Shown here piece after piece: positions 1-8,648 of a stretch of DNA of 20,308 nucleotides (position 1 is its first letter; each line of letters opens with the position of its first letter). The notes under the pieces were generated by a model. It was not told where the DNA came from, ran no database searches, and saw only the letters and a list, made by a program, of their open reading frames with translations. Origin of the DNA: JAVKSM01 sp039583705 (GTDB lineage Bacteria; Actinomycetota; Actinomycetes; Mycobacteriales; Pseudonocardiaceae); NCBI GenBank assembly GCA_039583705.1, contig JAVKSM010000050.1:1-20308 (forward strand). The letters run 5' to 3'. A program made the position numbers and the translations under genes.

Positions 1-97
1 GGCGCCCGTCGGGCAGCACGACCTCGACGGGGCCGTGGACGAGTACCGGCCCGTCCTCGGTCGGGAAGACCTGTCGTCGGGCGGTCTCAGCCGGCAC
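1..97 (-). CDS. CDGSH-type iron-sulfur protein, N-terminal fragment (cut by window edge)
   Basis: Partial gene; only the first 32 codons lie in the window. It reads from a GTG at 97-95 and stays open to base 1. The visible peptide has the stretch VLVHGPVEVVLPDG, which matches, from memory, the N-terminal strand of actinobacterial CDGSH iron-sulfur proteins; the Cys-rich CDGSH motif itself would lie outside the window. The start codon sits inside the last codons of the methyltransferase gene (overlap 87-97), so the two are probably translated from one mRNA. The family carries a redox-active 2Fe-2S cluster; the role in actinomycetes is not settled. The assignment rests on a short fragment. Confidence 0.6.
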   Translation of the reverse strand, partial: MPAETARRQVFPTEDGPVLVHGPVEVVLPDGR

Positions 98-743
98 GGC
101 GGGCTCCGATGACGACCAGTTCCTCGTCCCGTTGCCCGGCTTCGACGAGCCCGCGGGTCTCGAGCATCGCGACCCGGGCCCGCATGACGGGGCCGAAGGG
201 CACGACGCCGCGGGCAAGGATCTCGGCGTCGAGGCCGGAGTCAGCCAAGCGGCTGATGGTGCCGTCGCAGCCGCAGACGGCAGAGTGCACGAGCAGCAGC
301 ATGCCACCGGAGGTGAGCAGGCCCGGTCCTTCGGTGCAGAGCCGATCCAGCACGGTGCGCCCGTCGCGGCCGGCGTCCCAGCAACGGCTGATCCGGTGTC
401 GGGGCAGGACGTCGGTGGCGGCTGGCACGTAGGGCGGGTTGGCGACGATGAGGTCAAAGCGTCGGCCCGCGACGGGAGCGAACAAGTCGCCGCGGTGCAC
501 GACGACCGCGCTGCGGTGCAGGCGAGCGTTGAGCCACGTGGCAGCCACCGAACGCAGCGACACGTCGACGGCGGTGACCGAGGCGGCGCCGGCGCGAGCG
601 GCGACCAGGGCCAGCACGCCGGTGCCGGTGCCGACGTCCAGCACGCGGCGGCCGGCCGCGTAACCGCCGTCGCGGAGCACCCCAGCCAACAACGACGTGT
701 CGCTGTCGACCCGGTACACACCTGGGAAGCGCAGCAACATCAC
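87..743 (-). CDS. HemK2/PrmC-like SAM-dependent methyltransferase
   Basis: 218 aa. A class I methyltransferase with the SAM-binding loop DVGTGTG at residues 36-42, an acidic end of the next strand (AVD, 58-60) and the substrate motif NPPY at 102-105. NPPY is characteristic of enzymes that methylate an amide or amino nitrogen, such as HemK/PrmC on release-factor Gln or HemK2/MTQ2. The short length, with no N-terminal PrmC helical domain, fits the HemK2 type. The actual substrate is not shown by the sequence. The start is one of two adjacent ATG codons (743 or 740). The downstream CDGSH gene overlaps its 3' end. Upstream lies a 28-bp tandem duplication, separating it from kdpE. Confidence 0.85.
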   Translation of the reverse strand: MMLLRFPGVYRVDSDTSLLAGVLRDGGYAAGRRVLDVGTGTGVLALVAARAGAASVTAVDVSLRSVAATWLNARLHRSAVVVHRGDLFAPVAGRRFDLIVANPPYVPAATDVLPRHRISRCWDAGRDGRTVLDRLCTEGPGLLTSGGMLLLVHSAVCGCDGTISRLADSGLDAEILARGVVPFGPVMRARVAMLETRGLVEAGQRDEELVVIGARRAG

Positions 744-752
744 GGCGCGGTG

Positions 753-808
753 TGCCCGGGCCGGAACCGGCGGAAACCACTGCCCGGGTCGGAACCGGCG
801 GAAACCAC
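753..808. repeat. 28-bp tandem duplication between kdpE and the methyltransferase gene
   Basis: Two adjacent 28-bp copies (753-780 and 781-808) differ only at one base (C761 versus T789). The copies end 10 bp upstream of the methyltransferase ATG and lie 60 bp downstream of the kdpE stop. They occupy the likely promoter or leader of the methyltransferase gene. No function can be read from the sequence. Confidence 0.9.
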
Positions 809-867
809 CCTCCGGGCCGGGGCTGTGAGAAACGTCCGGTCGCTCCGCAGCCGCTGGTGCGAGTGGC

Positions 868-1611
868 TCACGGCTGGTAGCGGTAGCCCAGGCCGGCTTC
901 GGTGAGCAGGTACCGGGGGTGGGCCGGGTCGGCTTCGAGCTTGCGGCGCAGCCCGGCGATGTGGAAGCGCAGCGAGTCGGTCGCGGTGTGGTAGCGGGGG
1001 CCCCAGATCTCGGTGAGGAGCCGGTGGGACTCCACCAGCGCGCCGGGGTGGCGCAGCAGCAGGGCGAGGATCTTCCATTCGGTGGGCGTCAGGTGCACCG
1101 CCGGTTGCCCGCTCGCCGACGCACCGGGCTGGTCGGCACCGGGCCGGTCGGCACCGGTGGGGCCCGGGGTGGGGCAGCGGCGGGTGACGCGGTGGGCGGG
1201 CAGGTCGACGGTGTAGGCGCCGAGGATGATCTGCTGGCCGATGTCGCTGGTGGCGCGGTGGCGTAGCGCGGCCCGGATGCGGGCGAGCAACTCGTCGATG
1301 TTGAACGGTTTGGTGACGTAGTCGTCCGCGCCCGCGTCCAGGGCTTCGACCTTGTGAGCGCCGTCGGTCCGGCCGGAGAGCACGATGATCGGGACCTGGG
1401 TCCAGCCGCGCAGGCCGATGATGACGTCGATGCCGTCGATGTCGGGCAGGCCCAGATCCAGCACGACGACGTCGGGAGGTCGGCGGGCCACCGCGGACAG
1501 CGCGGCCGCGCCGTCGTGGGCGGTGTCGACCTCGTAATGTCGGGCGCGCAGGTTGATCCGTAGGGCCCGCAGCAGTTGGGATTCGTCGTCGACGACGAGG
1601 ATGCGGTTCAC
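868..1611 (-). CDS. kdpE: KdpE, OmpR-family response regulator of potassium uptake
   Basis: 247 aa. The N-terminal receiver domain has the acidic pair DD at 8-9, the phosphoacceptor Asp52 (VVVLDLGLP), Ser79 and Lys101 (TKPF). The C-terminal winged helix-turn-helix begins around residue 173 (HLTPTEWKIL) and continues through the typical TDSLRFHIAGLRRKLE segment. Phosphorylated by KdpD, KdpE activates kdp transcription at low K+ or osmotic stress. The start is GTG at 1611, overlapping the kdpD stop in a GTGA. An unusual Pro/Gly/Ala-rich linker (about residues 145-172) separates the two domains and contains a 15-bp tandem DNA duplication. It is the last gene of the kdp unit. Identity is secure from sequence and context. 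Confidence 0.95.
   Translation of the reverse strand: MNRILVVDDESQLLRALRINLRARHYEVDTAHDGAAALSAVARRPPDVVVLDLGLPDIDGIDVIIGLRGWTQVPIIVLSGRTDGAHKVEALDAGADDYVTKPFNIDELLARIRAALRHRATSDIGQQIILGAYTVDLPAHRVTRRCPTPGPTGADRPGADQPGASASGQPAVHLTPTEWKILALLLRHPGALVESHRLLTEIWGPRYHTATDSLRFHIAGLRRKLEADPAHPRYLLTEAGLGYRYQP
1126..1155. repeat. 15-bp tandem duplication inside the kdpE linker
   Basis: Two 15-bp copies (1126-1140, 1141-1155) differ at a single base. They add five codons in frame and encode the repeated GADRP/GADQP peptide in the interdomain linker of KdpE. Confidence 0.85.
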
Positions 1612-4196
1612 GCCGAGATCTCCTCACCCCTCACCTCCGCCGGCCCGGGCTCGGACGTGCCGGGGTGCAGGGTCACGACCATGGTGAGCCCCCCGCCGGG
1701 GGTGTCCTCGAGGGTGAGCGAGCCACCCATGGCTTCGACCAGTCCGCGGGAGAGCGCCAACCCGAGCCCGAGCCCGGTGGTGTTGTCGCGGTCGCCGAGG
1801 CGTTGGAACGGCACGAAGATGTGCTCCCGATCGGTTTCCGGGATGCCCGGCCCGCGGTCGATGACCCGCAGTTCCACCTGGTCCTCGAGGGCGCTGGCGG
1901 TCAGCACCGGGGGGTTGGCGGTGGGGCTGTAGCGCAGCGCGTTGCTGACCAGGTTGGCGATCACCCGTTCCAGGAGTTGCGGGTCGGCCAGCACCGGCGG
2001 CATCCCCGGCGCCGGCTGCCAGCGCACGGCGGCCGCCTCGGGGCCCACCCCCTCCAGCACGATCGGGACGAGCTCACCCAGGGCGAGCGGTTGCCGGTGC
2101 ACCGCCAGGACCCCGGCTTGCAGGCGGCTCATGTCGAGCAGGTTGTCGACCAGCCGGGTCAACCGCTCCAGGGACTCCTCCGCGGTGGCCAACAACTCGG
2201 TGCTGTCCTCGGCGCTCCAGTCGACCTCGGGGTTGCGCAGGCTGCTCACCGCGGCCCTGGCCGCGGCCAGCGGACTGCGCAGGTCGTGGCTGACCGCGGC
2301 CAGCAGCGCGGTGCGCATCCGATCGGCCTCGATCGCGGGTCTGGCCTCGGCGGCCTCGCGGGTGAGCCGGTCGCGGTCGAGCGCGACCGCCACCTGCGCG
2401 CCGAACGCGGTGAGCACCCGCTGGTCGGCGGCCGGCAGCACCCGGCCACGCAGCGCAAGCACGGCATCCAGGCCGACCGGGACGGTGACGTCGGCCTCGG
2501 CCGGACAGCGCGACGGTGGCGCTCCCGCGACCCCCAGGGTCGCCCAGCGCTGCAGGTCGTCGGAGGCCATGCCGTCCGAGGGGATGTCGGTATCGGTCCG
2601 ATCGAGCAGGGTCGCCGAGGTCATGGCGAAGGTCTCCCGGGAACATTCCAACAACGCGGGGATCGCCTCCTCCCCGCGCAGCACGCTGCCGGCCAACGCC
2701 GAGAGGGTCGCCGCCTCGGCCGAGGCGCGGGCGGCCCGGCGGGTCGCCCGGACCGCGAGGTCGACCACCGAGGCGACGGCCAGCGCGACGAGCACGTACA
2801 CGACCAGCGCGATGACGTTGTTCGGGTCGGCGATGCTCAATCGGTGGATCGGGGGCATGAAGTAGTAGTTGAGCAGCAGCGAGCTGACCAGGGCGGCGAG
2901 CACCGCCGGAGCTGGCCCGCCGATGCCGGCGATGCTGACGACTCCCACCAGGAAGATCAAGGCCTGACTGGTCAGGTTCACCTGCTCACGCGCCTGGGTG
3001 AGGATCGCGGTGATCGCCGGAGGCACAGACAAGGCGGCGGCCGTGGTGATGAGCGCTCGCCTGCCCGGGAGATCGGTGCCCGCCGCGGGCAGCCGTTGGC
3101 CTCGGCTGGCATAGGGGTGGGTGACCAGGTGCACGTCGATGTCGCCGGACGCCGCGGTCACCGTCTCCCCGATGCCGCGCCCGCCCAGCAGTCGTGATAC
3201 CCGGCCGCGGCGGCTGGTGCCCAGCACGAGCTGGGTGGCGCTCTGCGCTCGGGCGAAATCCAACAGCGCGCCGGAGACGTCATCGCCGACCACCAGGTGG
3301 TAGCTGCCGCCGAGGGATTCCACGAGCCGGCGCTGGCCGGCCAGCTCGGCGGGGTCGGCGCCGGTCAGGCCGTCGCTGCGGGTCACGTGGACGGCGAGGA
3401 GGTCGCCGCCGCCTCCCCCGGCGCGGGCGGCGATGCGGGCGGCGCGGCGGATGAGGGTGTCGCCCTCCGGTCCGCCGGTGAGCGCGACGACGACGCGTTC
3501 CCGGGTCTCCCACACGCCGCCGATGCCGTGCTCGGCCCGGTACCGTTGCAGGCCTTCCTCGACCCGGTCGGCCAGCCACAGCAGCGCAAGCTCGCGCAGC
3601 GCGGTGAGGTTGCCCTGGCGGAAGTAGTTGCTCAACGCGGCGTCGACCTTTTCCGGGGGATAGATGTTGCCGTGGGCCATGCGCCGCCGCAACGCCTCGG
3701 CGGTCATGTCCACGAGTTCGATCTGGTGGGCTCGGCGGACCACCTCATCCGGCACGGTCTCGCTCTGCACGATGCCGGTGATCTTCGCGACGACGTCGTT
3801 GAGGGACTCCAGGTGCTGGACGTTCACCGTGCTGATCACATTGATGCCGGCGGCCAGCAGTTCCTGGATGTCCTGCCAGCGCTTGGCATGGCGACCGCCG
3901 GGGACGTTGGTGTGGGCGAGCTCGTCGACCAGGGCGACCTTGGGCGCCCGGGCGAGGACGGCGTCGAGGTCCATCTCGGTGAACTCGGCACCCCGATACG
4001 TCCGGTGCAGCCGCGGCACGAGCTCCAGGTCACCGATGAGCGCCTCGGTCTTGGGCCGGCCGTGGGTCTCGACGAAGGCCACCACGACGTCGGTGCCGCG
4101 GTCCCGGCGCCGGCGGCCCTCCTCGAGCATCCGGTAGGTCTTCCCGACCCCGGGCGCCGCGCCGAGATACACCCGCAGCGCTCCGGCAGTGCCCAT
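1608..4196 (-). CDS. kdpD: KdpD, K+-sensing histidine kinase
   Basis: 862 aa from ATG 4196, which shares one base with the kdpC stop (TGATG). The open frame runs further upstream inside kdpC but that part is not KdpD-like. Domains: N-terminal KdpD ATP-binding domain with Walker A GAAPGVGKT (12-20) and Walker B VALVDELAHTN (87-97); a universal-stress-protein-like domain (about 234-358); four transmembrane helices (about 380-480); a GAF-like region (about 490-610); HisKA with the phosphorylated His637 (VSHDLRSPL); HATPase with N752 (LVSNALRYSP), the DRGPGIP box and TGLGLGLALSRG. It senses K+ limitation or turgor, phosphorylates KdpE, and can act as a phosphatase. All catalytic motifs are intact. 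The stop overlaps the kdpE start by 4 nt. Confidence 0.96.
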   Translation of the reverse strand: MGTAGALRVYLGAAPGVGKTYRMLEEGRRRRDRGTDVVVAFVETHGRPKTEALIGDLELVPRLHRTYRGAEFTEMDLDAVLARAPKVALVDELAHTNVPGGRHAKRWQDIQELLAAGINVISTVNVQHLESLNDVVAKITGIVQSETVPDEVVRRAHQIELVDMTAEALRRRMAHGNIYPPEKVDAALSNYFRQGNLTALRELALLWLADRVEEGLQRYRAEHGIGGVWETRERVVVALTGGPEGDTLIRRAARIAARAGGGGGDLLAVHVTRSDGLTGADPAELAGQRRLVESLGGSYHLVVGDDVSGALLDFARAQSATQLVLGTSRRGRVSRLLGGRGIGETVTAASGDIDVHLVTHPYASRGQRLPAAGTDLPGRRALITTAAALSVPPAITAILTQAREQVNLTSQALIFLVGVVSIAGIGGPAPAVLAALVSSLLLNYYFMPPIHRLSIADPNNVIALVVYVLVALAVASVVDLAVRATRRAARASAEAATLSALAGSVLRGEEAIPALLECSRETFAMTSATLLDRTDTDIPSDGMASDDLQRWATLGVAGAPPSRCPAEADVTVPVGLDAVLALRGRVLPAADQRVLTAFGAQVAVALDRDRLTREAAEARPAIEADRMRTALLAAVSHDLRSPLAAARAAVSSLRNPEVDWSAEDSTELLATAEESLERLTRLVDNLLDMSRLQAGVLAVHRQPLALGELVPIVLEGVGPEAAAVRWQPAPGMPPVLADPQLLERVIANLVSNALRYSPTANPPVLTASALEDQVELRVIDRGPGIPETDREHIFVPFQRLGDRDNTTGLGLGLALSRGLVEAMGGSLTLEDTPGGGLTMVVTLHPGTSEPGPAEVRGEEISA

Positions 4197-4858
4197 CACG
4201 ACTCCCCTCGCAGTCGAGCCAGCGCCATGTTGAGCTCCAGGACGTCGACCCGCGGCTGACCGAGGATGCCGAGCGTCCGGCCCTGCACGTGGACGGCCAC
4301 GAGCGCCCGTACCACGCCCGGATCCAGGCCCCGGGCCCGCGCCACCCGGTTCACCTGCTCGTAGGCGTAGGCCGGGGAGATGTCCGGGTCCAGCCCGGAG
4401 CCGCTGGCCGTGACGGCGTCCGGTGGCACGCTCGCCGGCGGCACCCCGTCGAACGCCGCGACCGCGGCCCGACGCGCCTGGATGCTTGCGATCAGGTCCG
4501 GGTTGGACGGGCCGAGGTTGGACGGACCGGAGAACAACGGGTTGTATCCGGGGTCGTCCTTGTTGTTCGGATCCTTGTTGTTCGGATCCGCAGCCGCCGA
4601 GGGACGGGGCTGGAACCACTGCGGCAGTGGATTGCCCTGGGCATCGGTGAACGCCTGACCCAGCAGGCTGGATCCCACCACCCGGCCGTCCGCGCTCACC
4701 AGTGACCCGTTGGCCTGCGCGGGGAAGACCAGTTGGCCGATCCCCATCACCCCCAGCGGATAGAGGACGCCGGTGAGGACGGTCAACACCAGCAGCGCCC
4801 GCAGCGCGGCCAGGTGTTGACGGACCGAGCCTGGCAATCGGGTGGTCAGGGGGGTCAT
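4196..4858 (-). CDS. kdpC: KdpC, subunit of the potassium-transporting ATPase
   Basis: 220 aa. One N-terminal transmembrane helix (about residues 17-40, ending LYPLGVMGIGQLVFP) is followed by the extracytoplasmic domain with conserved blocks GSSLLGQ, WFQPRPSAA, SGLDPDISPAYA and QVNRVARARG. KdpC stabilises the KdpA-KdpB complex and raises ATP affinity. ATG 4858 lies 5 nt after the kdpB stop and is preferred over an upstream in-frame start that would overlap kdpB and give an unlikely Arg/Pro-rich extension. Two short duplications (PNNKDPNNKD and GPSNLGPSN) lengthen the loop after the PRPSAA motif. The gene overlaps kdpD by one base. Confidence 0.95.
   Translation of the reverse strand: MTPLTTRLPGSVRQHLAALRALLVLTVLTGVLYPLGVMGIGQLVFPAQANGSLVSADGRVVGSSLLGQAFTDAQGNPLPQWFQPRPSAAADPNNKDPNNKDDPGYNPLFSGPSNLGPSNPDLIASIQARRAAVAAFDGVPPASVPPDAVTASGSGLDPDISPAYAYEQVNRVARARGLDPGVVRALVAVHVQGRTLGILGQPRVDVLELNMALARLRGES
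4501..4587. repeat. Two neighbouring 15-bp tandem duplications inside kdpC
   Basis: Copies at 4501-4515/4516-4530 differ at a few bases and encode the related NLGPS/NPSN-like repeats. Copies at 4558-4572/4573-4587 are identical and encode PNNKD twice. Both are five codons long and keep the frame, lengthening an extracytoplasmic loop of KdpC. Confidence 0.85.
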
Positions 4859-4863
4859 GGTGC

Positions 4864-6987
4864 TCACCGCAATCCGGGAACGAATTGGATGACCAGGTCG
4901 ATGAGTTTGATCCCGAGGAACGGCAGGACCAGGCCGCCGATACCGTAGATCCACAGGTTCCGGCGCAGCATGGCCGAGGCCGACGAGGGGGTGTAGCGCA
5001 CCCCCCGCAGGGCCAGCGGGATGAGCGCCACGATGATGAGTGCGTTGAAGATGATCGCGGAGGTGATCGCTGAGGTCGGTGAGTGCAGTCGCATGACGTT
5101 CAGCTTGTCCAACCCTGGATGGACGGCGGCGAACATGGCGGGGATGATCGCGAAGTACTTGGCCACGTCGTTGGCGATGGAGAACGTGGTCAGCGCGCCA
5201 CGAGTGATCAACAGTTGCTTGCCGATCTCGACGATCTCGATCAGCTTGGTCGGGTTGGAGTCCAGGTCGACCATGTTGCCGGCTTCTTTCGCGGCGGAGG
5301 TGCCGGTGTTCATGGCCACCCCGACGTCGGCCTGGGCCAGCGCGGGGGCGTCGTTGGTGCCGTCCCCCGTCATCGCGACCAGTCGGCCGTCGGTCTGCTC
5401 CCGGCGGATCAGGGCCATCTTGTCCTCGGGGGTGGCCTCGGCGAGGAAGTCGTCCACCCCGGCCTCGGCGGCGATGGCCGCCGCGGTGAGCCGGGTGTCA
5501 CCTGTGATCATCACCGTGCGGATGCCCATCGCGCGCAGCTCGGCGAACCGCTCCCGGATGTTGTCCTTCACCACGTCCTTGAGATGGATCACGCCCAGTG
5601 CCCGCGCGGTGCCGTTGGTGCGCTCCGCGACGACCAACGGGGTGCCACCGGTGGCGGAGATCGCGTCCACCATCGGCCCGAGCCGGCTGGCCGGCTCCCC
5701 ACCGCCGGCGACGATCCACTCCCGGACCGCGCTGGCCGCGCCCTTGCGGACCTGTCGGCCGTCCGGCAGGTCCACGCCGGACATGCGGGTCTGCGCGGTG
5801 AACGCCACGAAAGCCGCCCCGACCAGTTCACCGTCCTGCCGCGCCCGCAGACCCAGTTCCCGTTTGGCCAGTACCACGACCGACCGGCCCTCGGGGGTTT
5901 CGTCGGCCAGGCTCGCCAGTTGCGCCGCATCGGCCACCCGCTCCACCGACACGGCGTCGACCGGGAGGAACTCGGTGGCTTGCCGGTTGCCGAGGGTGAT
6001 CGTGCCGGTCTTGTCCAGCAGCAGCGTGTTCACATCCCCGGCGGCCTCCACCGCCCGACCGGACATCGCCAGCACGTTGCGCTGCACCAGCCGGTCCATG
6101 CCGGCGATGCCGATCGCCGACAGCAGCGCCCCGATCGTGGTCGGGATCAGCGCCACCAGCAGGGCCACCAGCACCACGATGGACTGCCGGGCATGGGAGT
6201 AGATCGCCATCGGCTGCAGCGTGACCACCGCGAGCATGAAGATGATCGTCAGTGAGGCGAGCAGGATGTTCAGCGCGATCTCGTTCGGGGTCTTCTGCCG
6301 CGATGCCCCCTCGACCAACCCGATCATCCGGTCGATGAAGGTCTCTCCTGGTCGGGAAGTGATCCGCACCACGATCCGGTCCGACAGCACCGTGGTGCCC
6401 CCGGTCACCGCGCAGCGGTCCCCACCCGACTCGCGGATCACCGGCGCGGACTCCCCCGTGATCGCGGACTCGTCCACGCTGGCGATCCCCTCGACGACGT
6501 CGCCATCGCCGGGGATCGTCTGCCCGGCCTCGACCACCACGTGATCACCTAGCCGCAGCGCGACACCGGGGACCTGTTCCTCGGTCACGGAGGGACCCGG
6601 CCAGCCGATGAGCCGCCGGGCGGTGGTCTCCCGCTTGGTCCGGCGCAGCGTCTCCGCTTGCGCCTTGCCTCGACCTTCGGCGACCGCCTCGGCGAGGTTG
6701 GCGAAGACCACGGTCAGCCACAACCAGATCGTGATCAACCAGGCGAACACCGTCGGTGTCGCGATCGCCTCGATCGTGGTCATCACCGAGCCGACCTCGA
6801 CGACGAACATCACCGGATTGCGCAGCTGCACCCGCGGGTCGAGTTTGCGCAGCGCGTCCGGGGTCGACCGGAGCAACTGACGAGGGTCGGCCAGCCCGGC
6901 CGAGACCCGCGGTGGCCGGCCACCGGCCGGGGCGCCGGGCGGGGTGCTGGGCGAGCGCCGCGACTGCTGGCTACTGCTCACCGACAT
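4864..6987 (-). CDS. kdpB: KdpB, P-type ATPase subunit of the K+ pump
   Basis: 707 aa. The catalytic subunit that hydrolyses ATP to drive K+ uptake through KdpA. Visible motifs: an actuator-domain TGES (177-180) containing the conserved, regulatory serine; the phosphorylated Asp325 in DKTGT; the P-domain TGDGTNDAPALAQADVGVAM near the C-terminal third; and several transmembrane stretches (about 58-100, 238-293, and the last 130 residues). The N-terminal 30 residues are a Ser/Pro-rich extension. The ATG at 6987 shares a base with the kdpA stop (TGATG). Length and motif order are those of intact KdpB proteins. Confidence 0.97.
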   Translation of the reverse strand: MSVSSSQQSRRSPSTPPGAPAGGRPPRVSAGLADPRQLLRSTPDALRKLDPRVQLRNPVMFVVEVGSVMTTIEAIATPTVFAWLITIWLWLTVVFANLAEAVAEGRGKAQAETLRRTKRETTARRLIGWPGPSVTEEQVPGVALRLGDHVVVEAGQTIPGDGDVVEGIASVDESAITGESAPVIRESGGDRCAVTGGTTVLSDRIVVRITSRPGETFIDRMIGLVEGASRQKTPNEIALNILLASLTIIFMLAVVTLQPMAIYSHARQSIVVLVALLVALIPTTIGALLSAIGIAGMDRLVQRNVLAMSGRAVEAAGDVNTLLLDKTGTITLGNRQATEFLPVDAVSVERVADAAQLASLADETPEGRSVVVLAKRELGLRARQDGELVGAAFVAFTAQTRMSGVDLPDGRQVRKGAASAVREWIVAGGGEPASRLGPMVDAISATGGTPLVVAERTNGTARALGVIHLKDVVKDNIRERFAELRAMGIRTVMITGDTRLTAAAIAAEAGVDDFLAEATPEDKMALIRREQTDGRLVAMTGDGTNDAPALAQADVGVAMNTGTSAAKEAGNMVDLDSNPTKLIEIVEIGKQLLITRGALTTFSIANDVAKYFAIIPAMFAAVHPGLDKLNVMRLHSPTSAITSAIIFNALIIVALIPLALRGVRYTPSSASAMLRRNLWIYGIGGLVLPFLGIKLIDLVIQFVPGLR

Positions 6988-8648
6988 CAGTGCAACCCCT
7001 CCGCGAGCGGGCCCAGCGCCTGCGCGGGGAAATAGGTCAACGCCACCACGATGAGCACCACACCGAGCAACATGCCGATGAACAGCGGCCGATGCGTGGG
7101 CAGCGTGCCGGCACCGGCCGGGACCCGTCGCTGCCGGGCCAACGACCCGGCCAGTGCCAGCACGAAGATCATCGGCATGAACCGGCCCAGCACCATCACG
7201 ACGCCCAGCGCGCCGTTGTACCAGACGGTGTTCACCGACAACCCGGCAAATGCCGAACCGTTGTTGTTCGAGGCTGAGGTGAACGCGTACAGCACCTCGG
7301 ACAGCCCGTGCGGACCCGGGTTGAGGACCGCCGCCCGCTCACCCGGTAACGCCATGGCGACGCCGGTACCGATCAACACCAGCGCCGGGGTGGTCAGGAT
7401 GTACAGGGAGGCTAGTTTGATCTCCCGCGCCTGGAGCTTCTTCTGCAGGTACTCCGGGGTGCGCCCGACCATCAGTCCCGCGACGAAGACGGTGACGATG
7501 GCCAGCACCAGGATGCCGTACAGGCCGGAGCCGGTGCCGCCCGGCGCGATCTCCCCCAGCATCATGTCCAGCAGGGCGATGCCGCCACCCAGCGGAGTCA
7601 GCGAGTCGTGCGCATTGTTGACCGCTCCCGTCGAGGTCAACGTCGTCGACGCGGTGAACAACGCCGAGGCCGGGATACCGAAACGGACCTCCTTGCCCTC
7701 GTAGGCGCCGCCCGCGGCCAGCGCCGCGGCGCTGTGGTGCCCGGACTCGAAGAACGTGACCCCGGCCACCGAGGCGATCCAGATGACCGCCATGACCGTC
7801 ACCACGGCATAGCCCTGCCGCGCGTCGCCGACCATCCGCCCGAACGTGCGCGGCAGCGCGAACGAGATGACCAGCAGCAGGAAGATCTCCAACCAGTTCG
7901 TGACCGGGTTGGGGTTCTCGAACGGATGCGCGGAGTTGGCGTTGTAGAACCCACCGCCGTTGGTTCCCAGCTCCTTGATGACCTCCTGGGAGGCCACCGG
8001 CCCGCCAGGGACCACTTGCCGCGCTCCGGCCAGGGTGCGCACCGCGTGCCCGGCCGAGAAGTTGTCCACCACGCCGCCGGCGATCAGCACCAACGCGAAG
8101 ACGACCGCGATCGGCAGCAACAGCCGGCACACCCCGCGAACCAGGTCGACCCAGAAGTTGCCGATACGGTCGGTCCGAGAGCGGGTGAACCCGCGGATCA
8201 GCGTGATCACCACCGCGATGCCCACCGCCGCCGAACCGAAGTTCTGCACCGCCAGCCCGGCCATCTGCACCAGGTGACCCATCGTGGACTCACCCGAGTA
8301 CGACTGCCAGTTCGTGTTGGTCGCGAAAGACGCCGCCGTGTCGAATGCCTGATCAGGCTTCACCCCCGGAAAACCCAACGACAGCGGCAGGTGGGCCTGC
8401 ACCCGTTGAAAACCGTAGAGAAACAGCACGGACACCACGGAGAACGCCAGCAGGCTCCGCAGATAGGTGGGCCATCTCGCCTCGGCCGCGGCGTCCACCC
8501 CGATCAGCCGGTAGATACCCCGTTCCACCCGCCAGTGCCGGTCGGTGGTGAAGACGTGGGCCATGTAGTCGCCCAGCGGCCGGTACGCCGCCGCCAACGC
8601 CACCACCAGCAGGCCGCCCTGCAAGAATCCCGCCGCCGCGGTGCTCAC
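6987..8648 (-). CDS. kdpA: KdpA, K+-binding and translocating subunit
   Basis: 553 aa polytopic membrane protein of the K+-transporter superfamily. The four pseudo-repeated selectivity-filter loops are visible: TNTNWQ (110-115), TNGGGF (229-234), STGAVN (339-344) and NNNGSAF (461-467). It forms the channel-like subunit from which K+ passes to KdpB. The GTG start at 8648 overlaps the kdpF stop (GTGA), and a good ribosome site (GGAGAGG) lies about 6 nt upstream, inside kdpF. All expected conserved regions are present. Confidence 0.97.
   Translation of the reverse strand: MSTAAAGFLQGGLLVVALAAAYRPLGDYMAHVFTTDRHWRVERGIYRLIGVDAAAEARWPTYLRSLLAFSVVSVLFLYGFQRVQAHLPLSLGFPGVKPDQAFDTAASFATNTNWQSYSGESTMGHLVQMAGLAVQNFGSAAVGIAVVITLIRGFTRSRTDRIGNFWVDLVRGVCRLLLPIAVVFALVLIAGGVVDNFSAGHAVRTLAGARQVVPGGPVASQEVIKELGTNGGGFYNANSAHPFENPNPVTNWLEIFLLLVISFALPRTFGRMVGDARQGYAVVTVMAVIWIASVAGVTFFESGHHSAAALAAGGAYEGKEVRFGIPASALFTASTTLTSTGAVNNAHDSLTPLGGGIALLDMMLGEIAPGGTGSGLYGILVLAIVTVFVAGLMVGRTPEYLQKKLQAREIKLASLYILTTPALVLIGTGVAMALPGERAAVLNPGPHGLSEVLYAFTSASNNNGSAFAGLSVNTVWYNGALGVVMVLGRFMPMIFVLALAGSLARQRRVPAGAGTLPTHRPLFIGMLLGVVLIVVALTYFPAQALGPLAEGLH

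Noticed and set aside
132..905. Long plus-strand frames opposite the methyltransferase and kdp genes (also at 1665-3197, 5083-6255, 7608-8687)
   Set aside because: Antisense shadows created by GC-rich codon bias; their peptides are His/Arg/Gly-rich with no recognisable domain.
4197..4619. Upstream extension of the kdpD frame
   Set aside because: It lies entirely inside kdpC in another frame and encodes an Arg/Gly-rich sequence unlike KdpD; the ATG at 4196 begins the known KdpD N-terminus.
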